Of a stretch of DNA of 64,000 nucleotides, positions 14,761-28,900 are shown piece after piece. Positions within the stretch are counted from its first letter, which is position 1, and each line of letters starts with the position of its first letter. A program made the position numbers and the translations under genes. The stretch is taken from positions 432,001-496,000 of the forward strand of contig JAQFVV010000276.1 in assembly GCA_028023455.1 (NCBI GenBank), read 5' to 3'. The notes under the pieces are model-generated. The model did not search any database. It was given only the letters and a program-made list of their open reading frames with translations, and was not told the DNA's origin. The DNA is from Epiperipatus broadwayi (Eukaryota > Onychophora > Udeonychophora > Euonychophora > Peripatidae).

Positions 14761-15861
14761 TGTGATGACCACGTAAAGTCGTCGACACACATATATATTT
14801 ATTAATAACATTAGATAAATTTGCTAACAAGAAGTAATAAAGGTGAAATAAATTATCTATTAAATTTTTAAAAAAAGGAAGGAAAAGAAAAAATTGAAAT
14901 TCTAATGTCAAAATTTACTGTGGATTTGTAATAGTAAGAGAAGGGGAGGGGGTGCATAAAGAAATGTGTCTCTTTCTCTCTTGTAAGTCAAATGCTAGAA
15001 AGTTATTTTTGTTTATTGTGGAAGAGGGGAAGGGGATGCATAAAGAAATGTGTTTCTTCTCTCTCATTAAAAACAATATAATAACAAATTAAAATAAAAT
15101 GTAAAACACAAATGTGAAAAAAAAAATATGAATTGTAAACTTTAAATAAAATGTAATATGTGATATATATAAAAAAAACAATATGGCTGTAGGTGTGAAA
15201 GTCTGTTGGACAAATTAAATTCCATGGACAAAGAAAATGTTAACAACGGAAGATCTTTGCCTGATCTGTTAAATTAATTGGGACTTACATTCCAGCCATT
15301 AATTAAATAAAGAAACATAATGATAAGAATTGGTTGGAAATCTAAGTCTTAATTAAAAATTTTAAAAACAATGAACAAAAGAAAGAGATTAAGAAAATTT
15401 CAATTTTTATCTGGCATTGCTAGTAGAGACTTTGAAGAAGCAACAGCTCAAAGAAAATGGAAAAAGTGCATGGCTAGTGGTGTTAAAGGGACGTGGGTTC
15501 AGATTCAAGCCATCTCATCACTGACTCACAATGTAAGATCTTTGCCTGACCTACTAGAGGGACTGCCACTTCTGTAGCTGTCAACTGAAACTCAACCTAA
15601 AGAATCAACAAGCAAAACTGGAACAAGAAATAACCCCACAAACTGAGGAAGTTAATCAAGAGCACTCGGAAGAAATACCCATGAAACAATTACAACAAAG
15701 CCTAGGTAAAAGCATGCATGCCTTTTAATCTGTTTACTACTCATAACTAAATTCATAATTAATAATTTGATAAAACAGAACTCTATCAACAGGACATTAA
15801 GAACTTTAATATTTGATCTGTTTTCATATGTTTTATTATAGCCATGTATTTTATAAATATG

Positions 15862-15931
<70 letters not shown>

Positions 15932-16620
15932 ATGTATTTTTTTATATAAAGTGTGAGTATTATTATTAAACATATTTATCATTAAATTTCATATCCTTGC
16001 TTTATTCTCCTATCACCAAGCTACGACAGGGGGAAAACTGTAATTAGTGATTAAAGGGGCATGCTGATTTGTTTAAGGTATTCATGTGCTGCTTGTTCGT
16101 GCGAATTCCCAATTCTAAAAAGTAAATAGCAAGTGCTGGACATTCGTTAAATTTCTTAGAAATAGTTTGCTCTGTTCAGCAGCTGAGAGTTCTTGGCCAG
16201 GAAAAATAACGCTAAGATAATATGTACGTATTGCCTTGGGATTCGGTCAAGGGTATAGATATGAAGTTAAATTTGTATCTGTATTAGCTCTCTGCTTGTT
16301 CTGTAATGGCGGTGGTTAAATAAATAAACAATCCATTACAGTTGGAGGCTAAGCCGGGATATTAGGTTAGCAAAACTGTTAGTAAACAAATAATAAATAA
16401 GAATAAGCAAATGCTGTAAAAATAAAATGTATAAGAAATAAATAAGATAAATGAAAGGAAGAATCAAAGTATGAAAAAATAAAGTATAATAAATAAGTCT
16501 AAAATATGATTGAAAGTATTAAAGATATAAATCAAACCATCCAAACAACCATTTCCGAAATAAATAAAATAAAGATTTAAGTCAAATCAAGCAACCATCC
16601 AAGTAACCATTTCCGTTATA
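14761..16620 (+). repeat. 3' LTR of LTR-1
   Basis: This ~1.86 kb LTR begins TGTGATGACCACG and ends CCGTTATA, followed at once by (TA)n. It differs from the 5' copy by scattered substitutions and by a much shorter (ATT)n array (about 15864-15930). The internal pseudo-junction at about 16333-16363 reads CCATTACAGTTGGAGGC, a better LTR-end consensus than in the 5' copy. Confidence 0.85.
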
Positions 16621-16633
16621 ATATATATATATA

Positions 16634-17280
16634 TAGTTAAGGGATTATTTATCCCCAGATTTAATATATTCTTTTGAGTTTTGTTTTGGGAATTATAACG
16701 TAAAGAAGCCTGAGAAAGTTTATTCTTTTGTATGAGATTTCTAAATCTGAAATCAGAATGGAGGAACAGTATATAAATAAAAGCTGGTTCCAGTAAGAGA
16801 GAACTATGTGAAACATTTGTATGAATATTTAGTAAGTTAAAGTCTGTATATCTGATAATTTCAATTGAGTTAAATGTTTTTGACAAGTTGTCCACAGTTA
16901 TGAAAATAATTTATAGTATTTTATGCATCTGCATATGCATGATTATTATGACCAAAGATGGTTCACTACTTCATTTAGTTCACTTTTTTAAAAGAATAAA
17001 GAAATATATGTTCATTGTGTATCCTCTGATCTCTATTTTATTTTAATTCATTTTAATATTTCATTATATTAATTTCTCTTATAACTTCATTCATCATTTC
17101 ACACGGAGCTTTTTATAAGTGTGTATTTGTATATTTTATTATTGTATCATTTGATTTCTTGTGCAATGTTGATTATTGCAAAATTGATATTGTGAGGCAT
17201 AATAAAATTATAATTCTAAAAGGAAGAATTGTTGAGGATAAGAAAATTCATGAGAAAATACACAGCATAACTACAATACC
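16634..17280. other. AT-rich gene-free DNA
   Basis: A 102-codon minus-strand frame spans 16587-16895 but begins in unique sequence and ends in the LTR and TA tract. It shows no family I recognise. Nothing else stands out. Confidence 0.5.
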
Positions 17281-17284
17281 CTAC

Positions 17285-17890
17285 AAAAATATTGATACCA
17301 AACATTAATATATCTGGAACTAAATTATGTTGATGCTGATAAAAAAGCTCTGATTACAAATTGGGCAATTCAAAAATATAGACAATACCTGCTGAATTCT
17401 AAGGTAGTTGTCATCACTGATCTCAAGAGTTTAATTTTTGAACCATAGCTATCTGACTAAAAATCCCTTTATGTATTAGAATATTTATTTTCAAAAATAT
17501 AAGTATTTATTCCAATATTGTGCTGGTTTAGAAGATATTATAGTACATATTCTGAGCGATAACACAGTTCAGTGTTTATATACAGGATAACCATAAACCT
17601 GAATTTAAAAGAATATGTAAAAGAAACAAAATCGTAAGCTACACTCTCAAGAACAAAAATAACATAGTATCACTCTGAGTCTGGAAGATGGTTTATGCAG
17701 CCATAAAAAACATAAATAAATATAAAGGGTTAAAAACCACTAGCTATCATAGAGGATGTCTTGATGTGTCAAGTGAAAAAATGTGAAATTACTTGGAGAG
17801 TTATTATCCCATCATCAATGAACGAAACAAGGCTTTGAATAGCATTATTTTCTTCCAGTGCTAAGAGTCAAGCCTTGAACGTTCAGAGTA
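17285..17890 (+). pseudogene. decayed Ty3/gypsy pol fragment (RNase H onward)
   Basis: In the plus frame from about 17315 the residues ELNYVDADKKAL, then NWAIQKYRQYLLNSK and VVVITDLKSL, align with the RNase H region of LTR-2 pol (ELNYTTTEKEALAVVWGF; IIVLTDHRSLEF). Several stops and frameshifts follow, and later frames keep hints of the region before integrase. No LTR was found near it. It is an old fragment and cannot encode an enzyme. Confidence 0.7.
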
Positions 17891-18963
17891 ACAAATATTG
17901 AATTTAAGGTAACCCCATAGTCAATCAAAGAATCTAATGATTCCAGGTTAGATTCTCATAGTCGGTCAGGCCAAAAACACCTACAAAATGTGAATAATCA
18001 TTCTAGGCGCAATCCCTGTTTCTAACAGTTGAAGATATTTGACAAAGTTTATCAATTAATTGTAGATGATGATGAAAATATATGATATAATTACAATTAC
18101 TGTGCCATCGTTTTTAACTTTCAGACAAACGGCAAACACACTTTCATTAATAATACATTAAATCATGAAAAATGTATTAAATTATATCAATCTAATTCAA
18201 ACTTTGATTTTAAAAAATTTATACTTAAACTTGTAAGAGTCTCTTTAAAATTAGTAAATGATTTTTTGTTTGTTTGATAATTATTTAATTACTATTTAGT
18301 GCACAGTAAAAGAAAATTAATCAGTTAGTATAATCTCAAAAATAAATCATATATAAGTTCTGTATACCTATTAAATAAAGATAAAAATCATGAAAATAAT
18401 TATGAGCGCTTAAATACCATTTACACTAATATTCTTGAATTAATAACAATGCACTGATTAGAATATAATCTCTGAAATTTAACGTGAGTCAATAATCTTT
18501 AAAAATATTCACAGTCATAATCACAAAATGTAAAATAGCTAAAATTATCATGATAAAGGAAAGCATAGTAACAAATAAACAACCACCTTTCCCTACTGTG
18601 ATGCATAACTGCATTGGTTCTACATTATAAAGGCAAAATCTAAAAACCAACCTGAAAAATAAACATTAAATAGCACTACCATCTAATAAAATACTACTAA
18701 TACTAAAAAGACAAGGCTATTCTTGTTTAAAAAGGAAATTACTGCCGATTAAATTTTGAAACGCAGTTATAATTTACTTGGGACGAAAAAACTAAACATC
18801 AAAAGTCAGTTGTTTTCAAATGTTGAGGTTATACTTTTAAGTAGAATAAATAGATAGTATGATATTAGAAACCTTCAAAACTTAATTATAATGGGTAATA
18901 ATTCATCATTATTTGATGCCTTTATGATATCTTTCTTAAATTTTAACTTATGAGCAATGAGTT

Positions 18964-19076
18964 GTTGTTTTTTTTTTTCATTTGTCATAGCATCGGCGGG
19001 GAGGCGAACCCTCAACAACCGTCTGCAACAAACTGCTTGCTTGCAAGGCTGCTGCTCTGACTTCTCGGCTAACAAC
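18964..19076 (-). repeat. tRNA-derived SINE copy, minus strand
   Basis: Read on the minus strand, TAGCCGAGAAGTC resembles an RNA polymerase III A box and, about 50 bp on, GGTTCGCCTCC resembles a B box. The copy ends CGATGCTATGACAAATG followed by an A-run. The same 3' end and B box recur at 36769-36860 on the plus strand, so this is a dispersed family. The minus-strand frame across it is incidental. Confidence 0.7.
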
Positions 19077-20480
19077 AATGAGTGTTTTATATCAGAAATT
19101 TAAAGTATCCAATAAAAAATATTATTAGCTAATTAAACTCAATCTTTGATAATATAATAATTATTATAATCAATATTAAATATTTTTACTATCCCAAATA
19201 CTACTATCATATTACATTCAATATATTTTAGTAGAAAATTTTAGTTAACAGAGGAATCAGAAACAGTATTAAATACATAGGGTCGGTGCATAACCCCTTC
19301 AGAATATGCTCTTTCAACGATAAACATTATACTGCCTTTACTTCTTTGAATAATATTAAAGTTATCGTATGTTACCAATCTATTATAAAAAGTATAATAA
19401 AACTATAATCATTTATAAACTGTATGCATTTATAAAAATGCTAAATAAATAGAAAACCACAAATATTGTTTTAGCGCAAAGCACTCCTTTCATATATACA
19501 TGTTATATAACATATTTTAACAATTATCATAATTATATGTCTTATCAATAGCGCAAAATGCCATAACAATTTGTTGCTATTAAATGACGTCAATATTCTA
19601 ACACTGATCTATTTATGTAAATAATTTTCGAGATTATTGTATATTATTTAGAAAAGAAAGGTAAATAGAATCATTATTGCTTATAAAAAATGCATATATT
19701 ACTACTCGGGAGTTTATAAACACCAGACCTGTAAGCACCAGAATCGATTTTGAGATCTTCCGATATTCAGTCTTTCAGTCGCACACTCTATAATCTGTAC
19801 CAAACCGCGCAGGGTGTTATTAGTAATGTAATCAATTGTTCAGATAAGAATACCTTTTTACATTTTATTTTAAAATTCAATATTTGCTAATAGTATGCCA
19901 TAAATATTAGTTAAAGGCTAGTGACAGATCAATCATGACGCAATTCATTTAAAGTCGTCATTCATCCTATATAGACGATCATTCTACTTTTAATGAACAA
20001 TTTTCTTTTTATCAAGTTATTTTATTTAATGAAAGTGAATAACATCAAAATTATTATAATTTTCAAAGTTTTAAAAACTTATTACAAAACAATAATAATA
20101 GTAATAATTTGTACTCTGTTAAATTTCACAATGTAATTTTTTAAAGATAAATTATCAAAATTTCATATTGCTTAAACATAGAATGCTTTTTTTTAGAAAA
20201 TATAGCTTTATAACAATAACAATTTAAAATAAAGTGTAAAATTCAAAGGAAAAATCACTTGATAATATTTACCTTCATATACATAGAATGTGGAAACATA
20301 ATTATATGTATTGTAACATTCACTTCCTCTCCCTCCAATCTTAATACTTAATTCAGCTCAAACATCAAAATATAAAACATATAATAATGCCATTTTATGA
20401 GATACAATAATTAACTAGAAACGTATAATGCATAAAACATAAGGTAGACTTAAGAGACGGTCACAATATAGTGGTTTTAA

Positions 20481-20513
20481 CATTGAGAGGCATATAGAAT
20501 ATGCTTCTCAATG
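20481..20513. repeat. short inverted repeat
   Basis: CATTGAGAGGCATAT is followed after three bases by its near-perfect reverse complement (one mismatch). No gene lies beside it for which it would be an obvious terminator. Confidence 0.6.
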
Positions 20514-21501
20514 GCACTGATATTGTAGAAATTTTCCAATTACTATCCTAGTCTAATCATTAGGAAAATCTCCACAACAGACAATGACTAATATAATCTT
20601 TCATTAAAAATAATGTTTATTCTACCCTTCACTTATTTAATAAACTATATAAAAAATGAAATCAAATGCACACTAAAATACCTTATAATAATTACTGCTA
20701 CCTTATGATATCCCAAATATAATAGTTATGCTCTTATATTATAATAACAATTACAAACAGTAAGATAATTGGATAATAGGAAAGATTTTATTAAGATCCA
20801 ATCATCTTAATAATAATCACACCTAACATTATAAACCTAAATTATTTTTTTACTTAAAATTAACATAACTCTAATAATCATAATGTAATAAATTAACATT
20901 TATTATTTACTATCTTACTTCCCCTGAAATTATTTAATTATACTGGAATATCAAATATCTTCATTATACAAATGTTAATTATAATACAGAATAATAATTT
21001 ACTATCATCAAAAGCTTTACAATACAACTATAACATCCTCCCCTCCCACTCACTTCATTATATTAATTTCATTAGCATCTACTCTTTTAAATTATATTTT
21101 TAAAAAAATATATAAACCTTTTAATATATTCTATTAAAAATCTATCTTTTAAACTAATATAACATTTTAAATTTATTCTAAGAATGAATTTAAATTGATT
21201 TAAAATAATAATAATGTGACTCTTAAGATATTATCATTTTCATTTAATGCTCTATGAAAATGATAATATTAAATCTTCTTTATAACATCTTAGGCATAAA
21301 TTATCCAATAATTATATTTTTAATTGTAATCATTTTTATATGATTTCTGAGTTTTGATATGATTTTGTGATAAAAATAATTCGGAGTAGAAATAAAATCA
21401 TTAATTCAGATTTATATTAAAATAACTTTATTTTAACAGTCGCAACAATAAATAACTTATCAAATATTAAAATAACATAGTTAAACTCCAATATATATAT
21501 A

Positions 21502-24500
21502 TTCTAACCCAATTTGTTTTTTTTTTTTAGTTTATTTGCACTTTTCACCCATGACACTAATTTTTCAGGTTGTTGTTAAGGCAACCAAAATAAAGCAACA
21601 TATCCATTAATTTTCCAATATGATCTAAAATACTTTTCATATAATACAATTGTACATTCAATTCTCTTAAGCCATGCCACGATTGTAATAACAACAATAA
21701 TTGATCACTTATTAATTTAAAGAATAATTATAATAATATTAATCTCAGGGTTCTTTGTTTCATGTAAGGAAATGCTCGGCAGTATTGTGTTGTCGCATAT
21801 GACTGGCATTCTGGTCGGCTATAGGAAACATTTATTTTACTTAAATTCAATGTGTCTTCATCTCTCATATCCACTGCTATATTATTTAAAGAGATGATAA
21901 TTCTATTCAATAATGACGTATAATTTTGAATAACACAGCCCTTTTTTTTTTCAGAATCTCAGTCAGAATAATAAAAAGACAAGGGTGCTTTTTGTGTCCT
22001 TCCATCATCCATGACAACACAATAATATAACTAAGATTTATTACTTAGACAATTTAACTAAATGGGAATGGAATAATGTGCAACCAAAGTTAATGGTTTG
22101 GGAATAAATTCTTTTTTTTTTTTTTTTACACAAAGGTGAATGTTTAGTCTTAAGTTTTCAACTCCATAAATAATTATCATTAAACTAAAATATAATGACA
22201 TATTCCGATCTGCTTAACTTTATTTATCTGGTATATTAAGTTTTTAAGAATTTGGAATGATTTCGGACTCAAGAAAAGGTTTTGCAAATATTGTGCAAAC
22301 ACTTATATTTAGCATATAAAAACAAAAAAAAAATGAATCTACAACAAATTTTAACAAGACTATAATTTATTATTATCACAAAAAAAAAATATATGAACAT
22401 TTATTCAATAATCCCATAGTAATACAAAAATATAAAATATAACTGACATTAATCTGTATACTCTTTTGGTTATGGACTAGAGGTTACTACTTCTCCTGTA
22501 TGCAATCATATGGATTGATTAACTAAAAGTACATTTCATTACCAATACATTGTTTATTAAATTTTGGTAACCTTGTAGAAGCTTTTATTCAAAATTATTG
22601 ACTAACTATTTTTTTTTTTTAAATGATTAATCCAATCATATGCAATACGCAAAATATTAAATTTATTTCTAATACATTTACTTTATTTATGGTCTTTAAT
22701 GGGATAACCTATTCTAATTATAGGCCAGTTATCAGAAGTTACACTTACCATCTTACATTTAACTTAATGCTAACTTAAGTTATGATACAAATTTTATTCA
22801 TACGTATAATTTTAAATATGAGTATTATTTAATTACTAACCAGAATTAAATATTGCATTTGAATATTCCTTCAGTAAATAAGCGTTTTAAATTACGCAAT
22901 TTTAATTACTTTCTCCATTGATTTACTTGTCAAATACTAGCAATATTTAGCAGCACAATACAGATATTGATCTTAGTTACTAACGCACTATTTATACTAA
23001 AGTGGATCTTGAGGAACTAACACCTCCAATATAACCTTTATCTTGCCCGAACTTTCAAAATTAAGCACAATAATCAACACCTTCCATGGTGGAGCTATCT
23101 TTATTTTCACATGAGGAATATGGAATAACCACGAAGGTCTGTAGAGTAATCTACTACATTAAAATATTTTGGTGGTTTCTTGCCTCTTACTTGGGCATAC
23201 AACGAACACACACCAAATACAATCCTCTCCTGGGATTTAAACGAATGAAGCATACTAAATGCTAGATAAATTCTTGATCGTCCTATCTATGAGAATCGAT
23301 CACTTGGGCTATAAACATACCCGAACATTATATTTAAAATCTTCCTCTCATGGAAAACAAAGCTTTTGGGGAGATCATTTTTCATCCCACAAAATAAATA
23401 CATTATAATTATTACCTATGCGAATATTAAGCATATACCAATGCTATATCTGGGCAGGATAAGTAAATACACTGATTATAATAAACTTATGTTACCGTGT
23501 ATACTTTGATCAACATCTGAAATCAATGGACATCATAGAATAAAAGTATAATAATTTTAATTTTAATAAAGGAACATTCAAAAATAGTTGGTAGCATACT
23601 ATCTTAAACTAAATAAAGTGGATGTGTTATTTAAGAATAATTAGGAATAAATTCCTCAATTAATACAGTATAAATTCGTTTCAAAACTTTAACAAGAAAT
23701 ATTTTGTTATAGCATTTTTTTTTTTTTTTAGTTACTTCTGATAATTTTCAATATTTATTTTACCCCTTAAATATCTAAATATTTTTCTTTTACGTATCTA
23801 ACATACAAAATTTCTACCTACAATTGTATGTAATAATTAAAACATATTTTATAGATTTTTTTTTTTTCGTGTTAAATATCAACTTAACCTATAATAATTA
23901 TATTAAAACATACCTTTGTCATTACAAGGCTATTAAATATCCCTTGACCATACAGACTTTAACCTATGTGATATAACAAAAAAATACATATCATTTATAA
24001 CTTAGTTTTAAACAATCATTAATTAACAAGTGCATATTCTCTCATTAGAAAATGTTTTTCTGTTGAGCAATTGGTCCAGGTGAAGAGCTTTATCCAGTCG
24101 TATTTCACGAAGCAAGTTTAAAAACAATAAACGCATGGTATTATTTCCTTTAAATAAAAGTTTTCTCTTATTTTGTGCGTTTAATAAATTAGGTAAAGAA
24201 AAATATAGCAGAATTGAAGATTAATTCTTACTTGAATTAAACTGCTACAATTTTGGGATCCATAGAAAATAAAATATACATATTCTAACATAACGAACAG
24301 TTGACGATAGACGATAAACATACACAATTCTTTTTTTTTTTATTGACGATACGTACAATTCATATTAGCTAGCTTACTTATGGACGGAAATGCGCAATTT
24401 TTCCGAGATTATTCTGATAATAACTGCAGCTGATTTACATGTATAGGAAGTTTTAATAACTCCAACTGATGTGTAATATAATATATCATTTATTTTTATC

Positions 24501-25805
24501 ATTAAGTCACTAAGATATTTGGTTTTGTTCATACTTTAGGAATTATAAATTTTTTTTAACGGTAACTTCTCCGTAAGAATGCCCCTATATAACTTTTCCT
24601 ATATTTACTCTGAGAAAGTTTATATATATATATTTTTTTAAAAAAAAATATACAGGTGCATAATTTAATCTTATTTATCATTATTATTATTTCCAGACAA
24701 TTCTTGGTGAATAAAACATATTTTAACGTATGTAACTACATTACTTGTAAAGGCAGACAATATTGAGAAAGAGCGCGAAAATGTTTCTAGTTGATTTTCC
24801 TTGGTTTCAAAATATTTCTTTCAATTATTATTATTTTTTTTTCTATACCAAGAAAATATCAATAAATGACATAAAGTTAATAAATAATTAATCTTTTCTT
24901 GGAAATCGCTTCTTTTCCTTAATTTAGATATAATATAATTTTTCGTGACTCTTTTAGTTACATCTGTCATTTTTGAACTTTAGCGCGAGACAATAAACTT
25001 TTAAGTATAAAAGGTCTTTAAATAGGTAGATGGCAAAGAAAATCAGGATATCTTATCAAAAAAATTTAGCCACACATTATATTATTAAAATTTTACTTTG
25101 ATTACATTTATTTCTGCAAAATAAAATGAAAAAATTGAGTTACCAAATTTCAGCACTGTTCCTTCCTTGAAAACTAAAAGCAGACTATCTTTTTTTTTTT
25201 CAAAAAAAATGATCTTGATTATGAAATTTTTTGTTTTTTTTTTTTTTTTTTTTTTTTACTTTAGCGACCTCTTCCAGAAAAATAATCATTTGATTATAAC
25301 ATAAACAAAAGAAAGGAAAAACTTATTACAATCATATAGTTTTCAGTATTATTTACCTGGATTACAAAGTAATTTGACAATATAAAAAAAATAATAATAA
25401 ATACATTAAATTAACAATCAGTGATGTATAATTCTTTAAACATTATTTTTTTCTTTTTTTTACAAAAAGAAATTACCAGAAGTTATTGTGCTTTATGATA
25501 AGACACTCATCCACTCTCCCCTCTACCCATCCAAAATCAATTACTGTTTAGCTTTTATACCATATTAATTTGCTCTAATTATTAATATCTCAATTAAATT
25601 ATTCATGTTCTCTCTTTAAAAATGACATTGAGTTATTAAATCTATTAGTTATTCACCCAAAACATGCCAAAGTGAGTGAATAGCATACTTTATTAATCAA
25701 TTATTACTATTGTTATTTTATCTTTTTATTTCTTTAAAGAATAGCATTGTTTTCCTGCAGAAATAATGCCAAGTAAACCAAGTGTCAATAACACTAGGTT
25801 ACAAT
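21502..25805 (-). repeat. 3' LTR of LTR-2 (about 4.3 kb)
   Basis: It is nearly identical to 31949-36264. On the minus strand it starts TGTAACCTAGTG (after ATT) and ends near GGGTTAGAA. No long frame lies inside; the 60-codon minus-strand frame at 21728-21910 is identical in both LTRs only because the LTRs are. Many T/A homopolymers of 9-24 bases occur. An LTR of this length is far above the few hundred to ~2 kb usual for Ty3/gypsy. Confidence 0.92.
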
Positions 25806-25816
25806 TCTCCCACCGT
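25806..25816 (-). promoter_or_regulatory. candidate polypurine tract of LTR-2
   Basis: On the minus strand ACGGTGGGAGA abuts the 3' LTR start, as expected for a plus-strand primer of an LTR retrotransposon. Confidence 0.6.
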
Positions 25817-25924
25817 TATAATAAATAAAAAATAAAATAATATATGCATTTTTAACACTTCTTATGGTATTACTAAGTTTATATCCTACTTCTTTCTTAT
25901 GTCAATAAATACAGTTTAAAGGAT

Positions 25925-28900
25925 TTAATTTTGCTTGGGATATGGTAGTAAGCTTCGGGCATTATAGGTACCTCTTGTTCCATCAGGGGTTGAGACCAAA
26001 AAGGCATTCTCACCCACTTGTTTCACAATTTCATAGGGGCCTTCATAAAGATACATGAATTTTCTAAACATATGTTTCCGGAGATTACTCACATGGGGAG
26101 TTCTAATTAAAACAAAATCATGGACTTTAAAAGGATGTGGACTGGTTTTGGAATAACGAGTGCGTTTATCACCCATCTTTTTAAGGTTAATTCTGGCCAG
26201 TGCTTGGTCATGTTCCACATTAATATTTTCCACTATTACGGGTAACGGTGTTTTGATTAGTAAAGGTTCAGGTCTACCAAAGTGCAGCCGAATTGGAGAC
26301 ATCCTAGTAGACTCATTAATAGTTATATTTATATAATTAATCACCTGTGGCAACTTATTGACCCACTGTTTGTGATCCCATTCCATATATACTCGGAACA
26401 ACCTACTTATCTCACGCATGATTCTTTCACTTGGATTGGATTGGGGATTTCTAATCGAGCACATGATATGTTGAATATTTTGCTTCTTACCCCACTTTTT
26501 CCATGTACCAGAAATGAATGCAGTAGCGTGGTCGGTAAGTATTGAAGCTGGTTTTCCTATTAATGGAATTTGATAAGTTTCCAAGCACTTAATAACATTT
26601 TTAGCATCTGTTTTTGGAACTGGGTAAGCAGAGACATATTTGGTAAAAACGTCATACATCACAAGAATAAATTTTTGACGGTTGAAAGGTGGAAGTGGTC
26701 CATAAAAGTCCAGTGCCAATAATTCATTGGGCTGACTGGGCAGTATGGGTTGAAGTGTTCCCACATACGATTTATTTTGAAACTTAGTTTTTAAACAAAT
26801 CTCGCATTCCCTAAGTCTACGGGCAATGGATTCAGACATCTTATGAAAATAAAAATGCTTCTTAATAATAGGTTCAATTTTCTGAATTCCATAGTGTCCA
26901 TATTGGGTGTGAACATAATCTATGAGTTTATTGACTAAACATAAAGGAATAATCACTCTCCAAGAATTTTCATCTCCCCTTTTTAATTTCTTCATTAAAA
27001 TTCTATCTTTAAACCTATACCCCTCTTTAATTCTATCAGCATATCTACTTTTCTGACCTAATTTAGCTGGATCTGATAAGAAGTGAACTATTCTCTCCAG
27101 CCTAGCATCCTGTGCTTGCAGTAATTCTAAATTTGTATAATCTCTAACTATTTCTTCCTCTAACAAACTAGACATATTACAAATAATTATATTTTCAGTA
27201 CTGGGGTTCTGATAATTAACAGAAACAGGATTGCGGCTAAGAATATCTGCAATGACATTATCCTGTCCTGAACAATATATGATTTCATACTGATACTGTT
27301 GGAGATAGAGGCTCCATCTGATTAATCTTTCATTATTAAGGTAACTCTTGTTGAGAAACTCTAAACTACGATGATCAGTTAATACTATAATTTTTGATCC
27401 CAACAAAAGCTGTCTAAGTTTTTGAAATCCCCACACAACAGCTAATGCCTCTTTTTCTGTGGTGGTATAGTTAAGTTCCGCTCCCCTTAAATGTCGGCTT
27501 AAGAAATATAAGACTCTAGGTTCCTTATTCTCATTAAATTGGTATAGAATCACCCCTAAACCGAACCCACTACTGTCGGTTTGCAAATAGAACTCTTTAT
27601 TTAAATCTGGATAGGCTAAAATTACTGTTTTTAAAAAGTTATCTTTAACAATTTGAAATTCCCTTGTATGTTCCTGGGTCCACCTCCACTTTTCACACTT
27701 TTTTAATAAAACAGATAAGTGCATAGTATCATATGAAAATTTTTTATAAAACCTGTGATAGTAATTACACAGTCCCAAAAACGATCTCAAGTGCTTTCTG
27801 GTTTTAGGGACGGGAAACCTTTGAATGGCGGCAATTTTGTCTGGGTGAGGTTTGACCCCTTCAGCACTAACCAAATGACCAAGAAAAGAGATTTCTCGGG
27901 CAATTAAAATACATTTTTCTAAGTTGACTTTTATATTGTTATCTGAACACTCACAAAGAAACATGCTAAGATGCTGTAAATGATCATTTAAATTTTCCGA
28001 AGCAATGACAATATCATCGACATATATAACTAACAAATTTTTCAGTTCTTTTGAAAAGACCATATTCAAGCATCTGATAAGGCCAGCCCCACTATTAATT
28101 AAACCAAAGGGCATCCTTTGAAAAATATAAGATTGGCCCTGGTAACGGAATGCCGTATACTTTTGATCATTTTTGTGGAGTGGGATTTGCCAATAGCTGG
28201 CGGTTAAATCAAATGTGGAGAATATGCTCTTCCCTTTGAACTTCGTCAATAATTCCTGAATAGGTGATGGTATGTCATGCTCTGGGACAGTATGCTGGTT
28301 AAGTGTACGTGCATCCAGACAGACTCTAATGGATCCATCTTTCTTTTTGACTACTACTAATGGATTCACATAAGACGAAGGGCTGGGCTTAATTATTTGC
28401 CAGTCAATCATCTTATTAATCTGCTGTTGAACCTCTGCCTGGTATTGATAAGGAATAGGATAAGTACGCTGCTGGAAAGGCTCATTATCTTTCAAATTGA
28501 TTCTATGGACATACCCTTTTAATATACCAGGTATTTTGGAGAAAACACAACGATACTGGAACAACAACTGGAAAAATGGTTTATAGTATTCTGTGCCAAT
28601 AATACATGAACCATCCAACTTAACTTTAATATTTACATCAACTGTTGTCTCCTGTATGGTCATTAATTGATTCATCTGACTATTACAATTGACTACAAGA
28701 GGGCAAATCTCCTCTTTACATCCAAAAGTTTCATCTCTGTAATTAATATAACAATTATTTAGAGTCATGAAATCCGAACCAATTATGGCTTCATGAATCA
28801 AACCTGGCATGATTAAAAAGACATGCTCAAATTTGCACAAATTAATTTCTAATGTAATAAAAACCTGTCTATTAGATAACTTAGTCTTCTTTCCATTAGC

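Larger units (their letters stand above)
17895..21490. other. AT-rich gene-free DNA
   Basis: Apart from the SINE at 18964-19076 and small inverted repeats, no gene is seen. Short palindromes occur near 20481-20513 and 21229-21273 (arms around TATTATCATTTTCAT). The flank next to LTR-2 ends in a short (TA)n at about 21491-21501. Confidence 0.65.

Noticed and set aside
16587-16895. 102-residue minus-strand ORF as a host gene
   Set aside because: It runs into the LTR and TA tract, has no recognised motif, and has composition expected from AT-rich DNA.
18964-19076. Functional tRNA gene
   Set aside because: A and B boxes are present but a cloverleaf with a proper acceptor stem could not be drawn, and the A-tail plus second copy fit a SINE.
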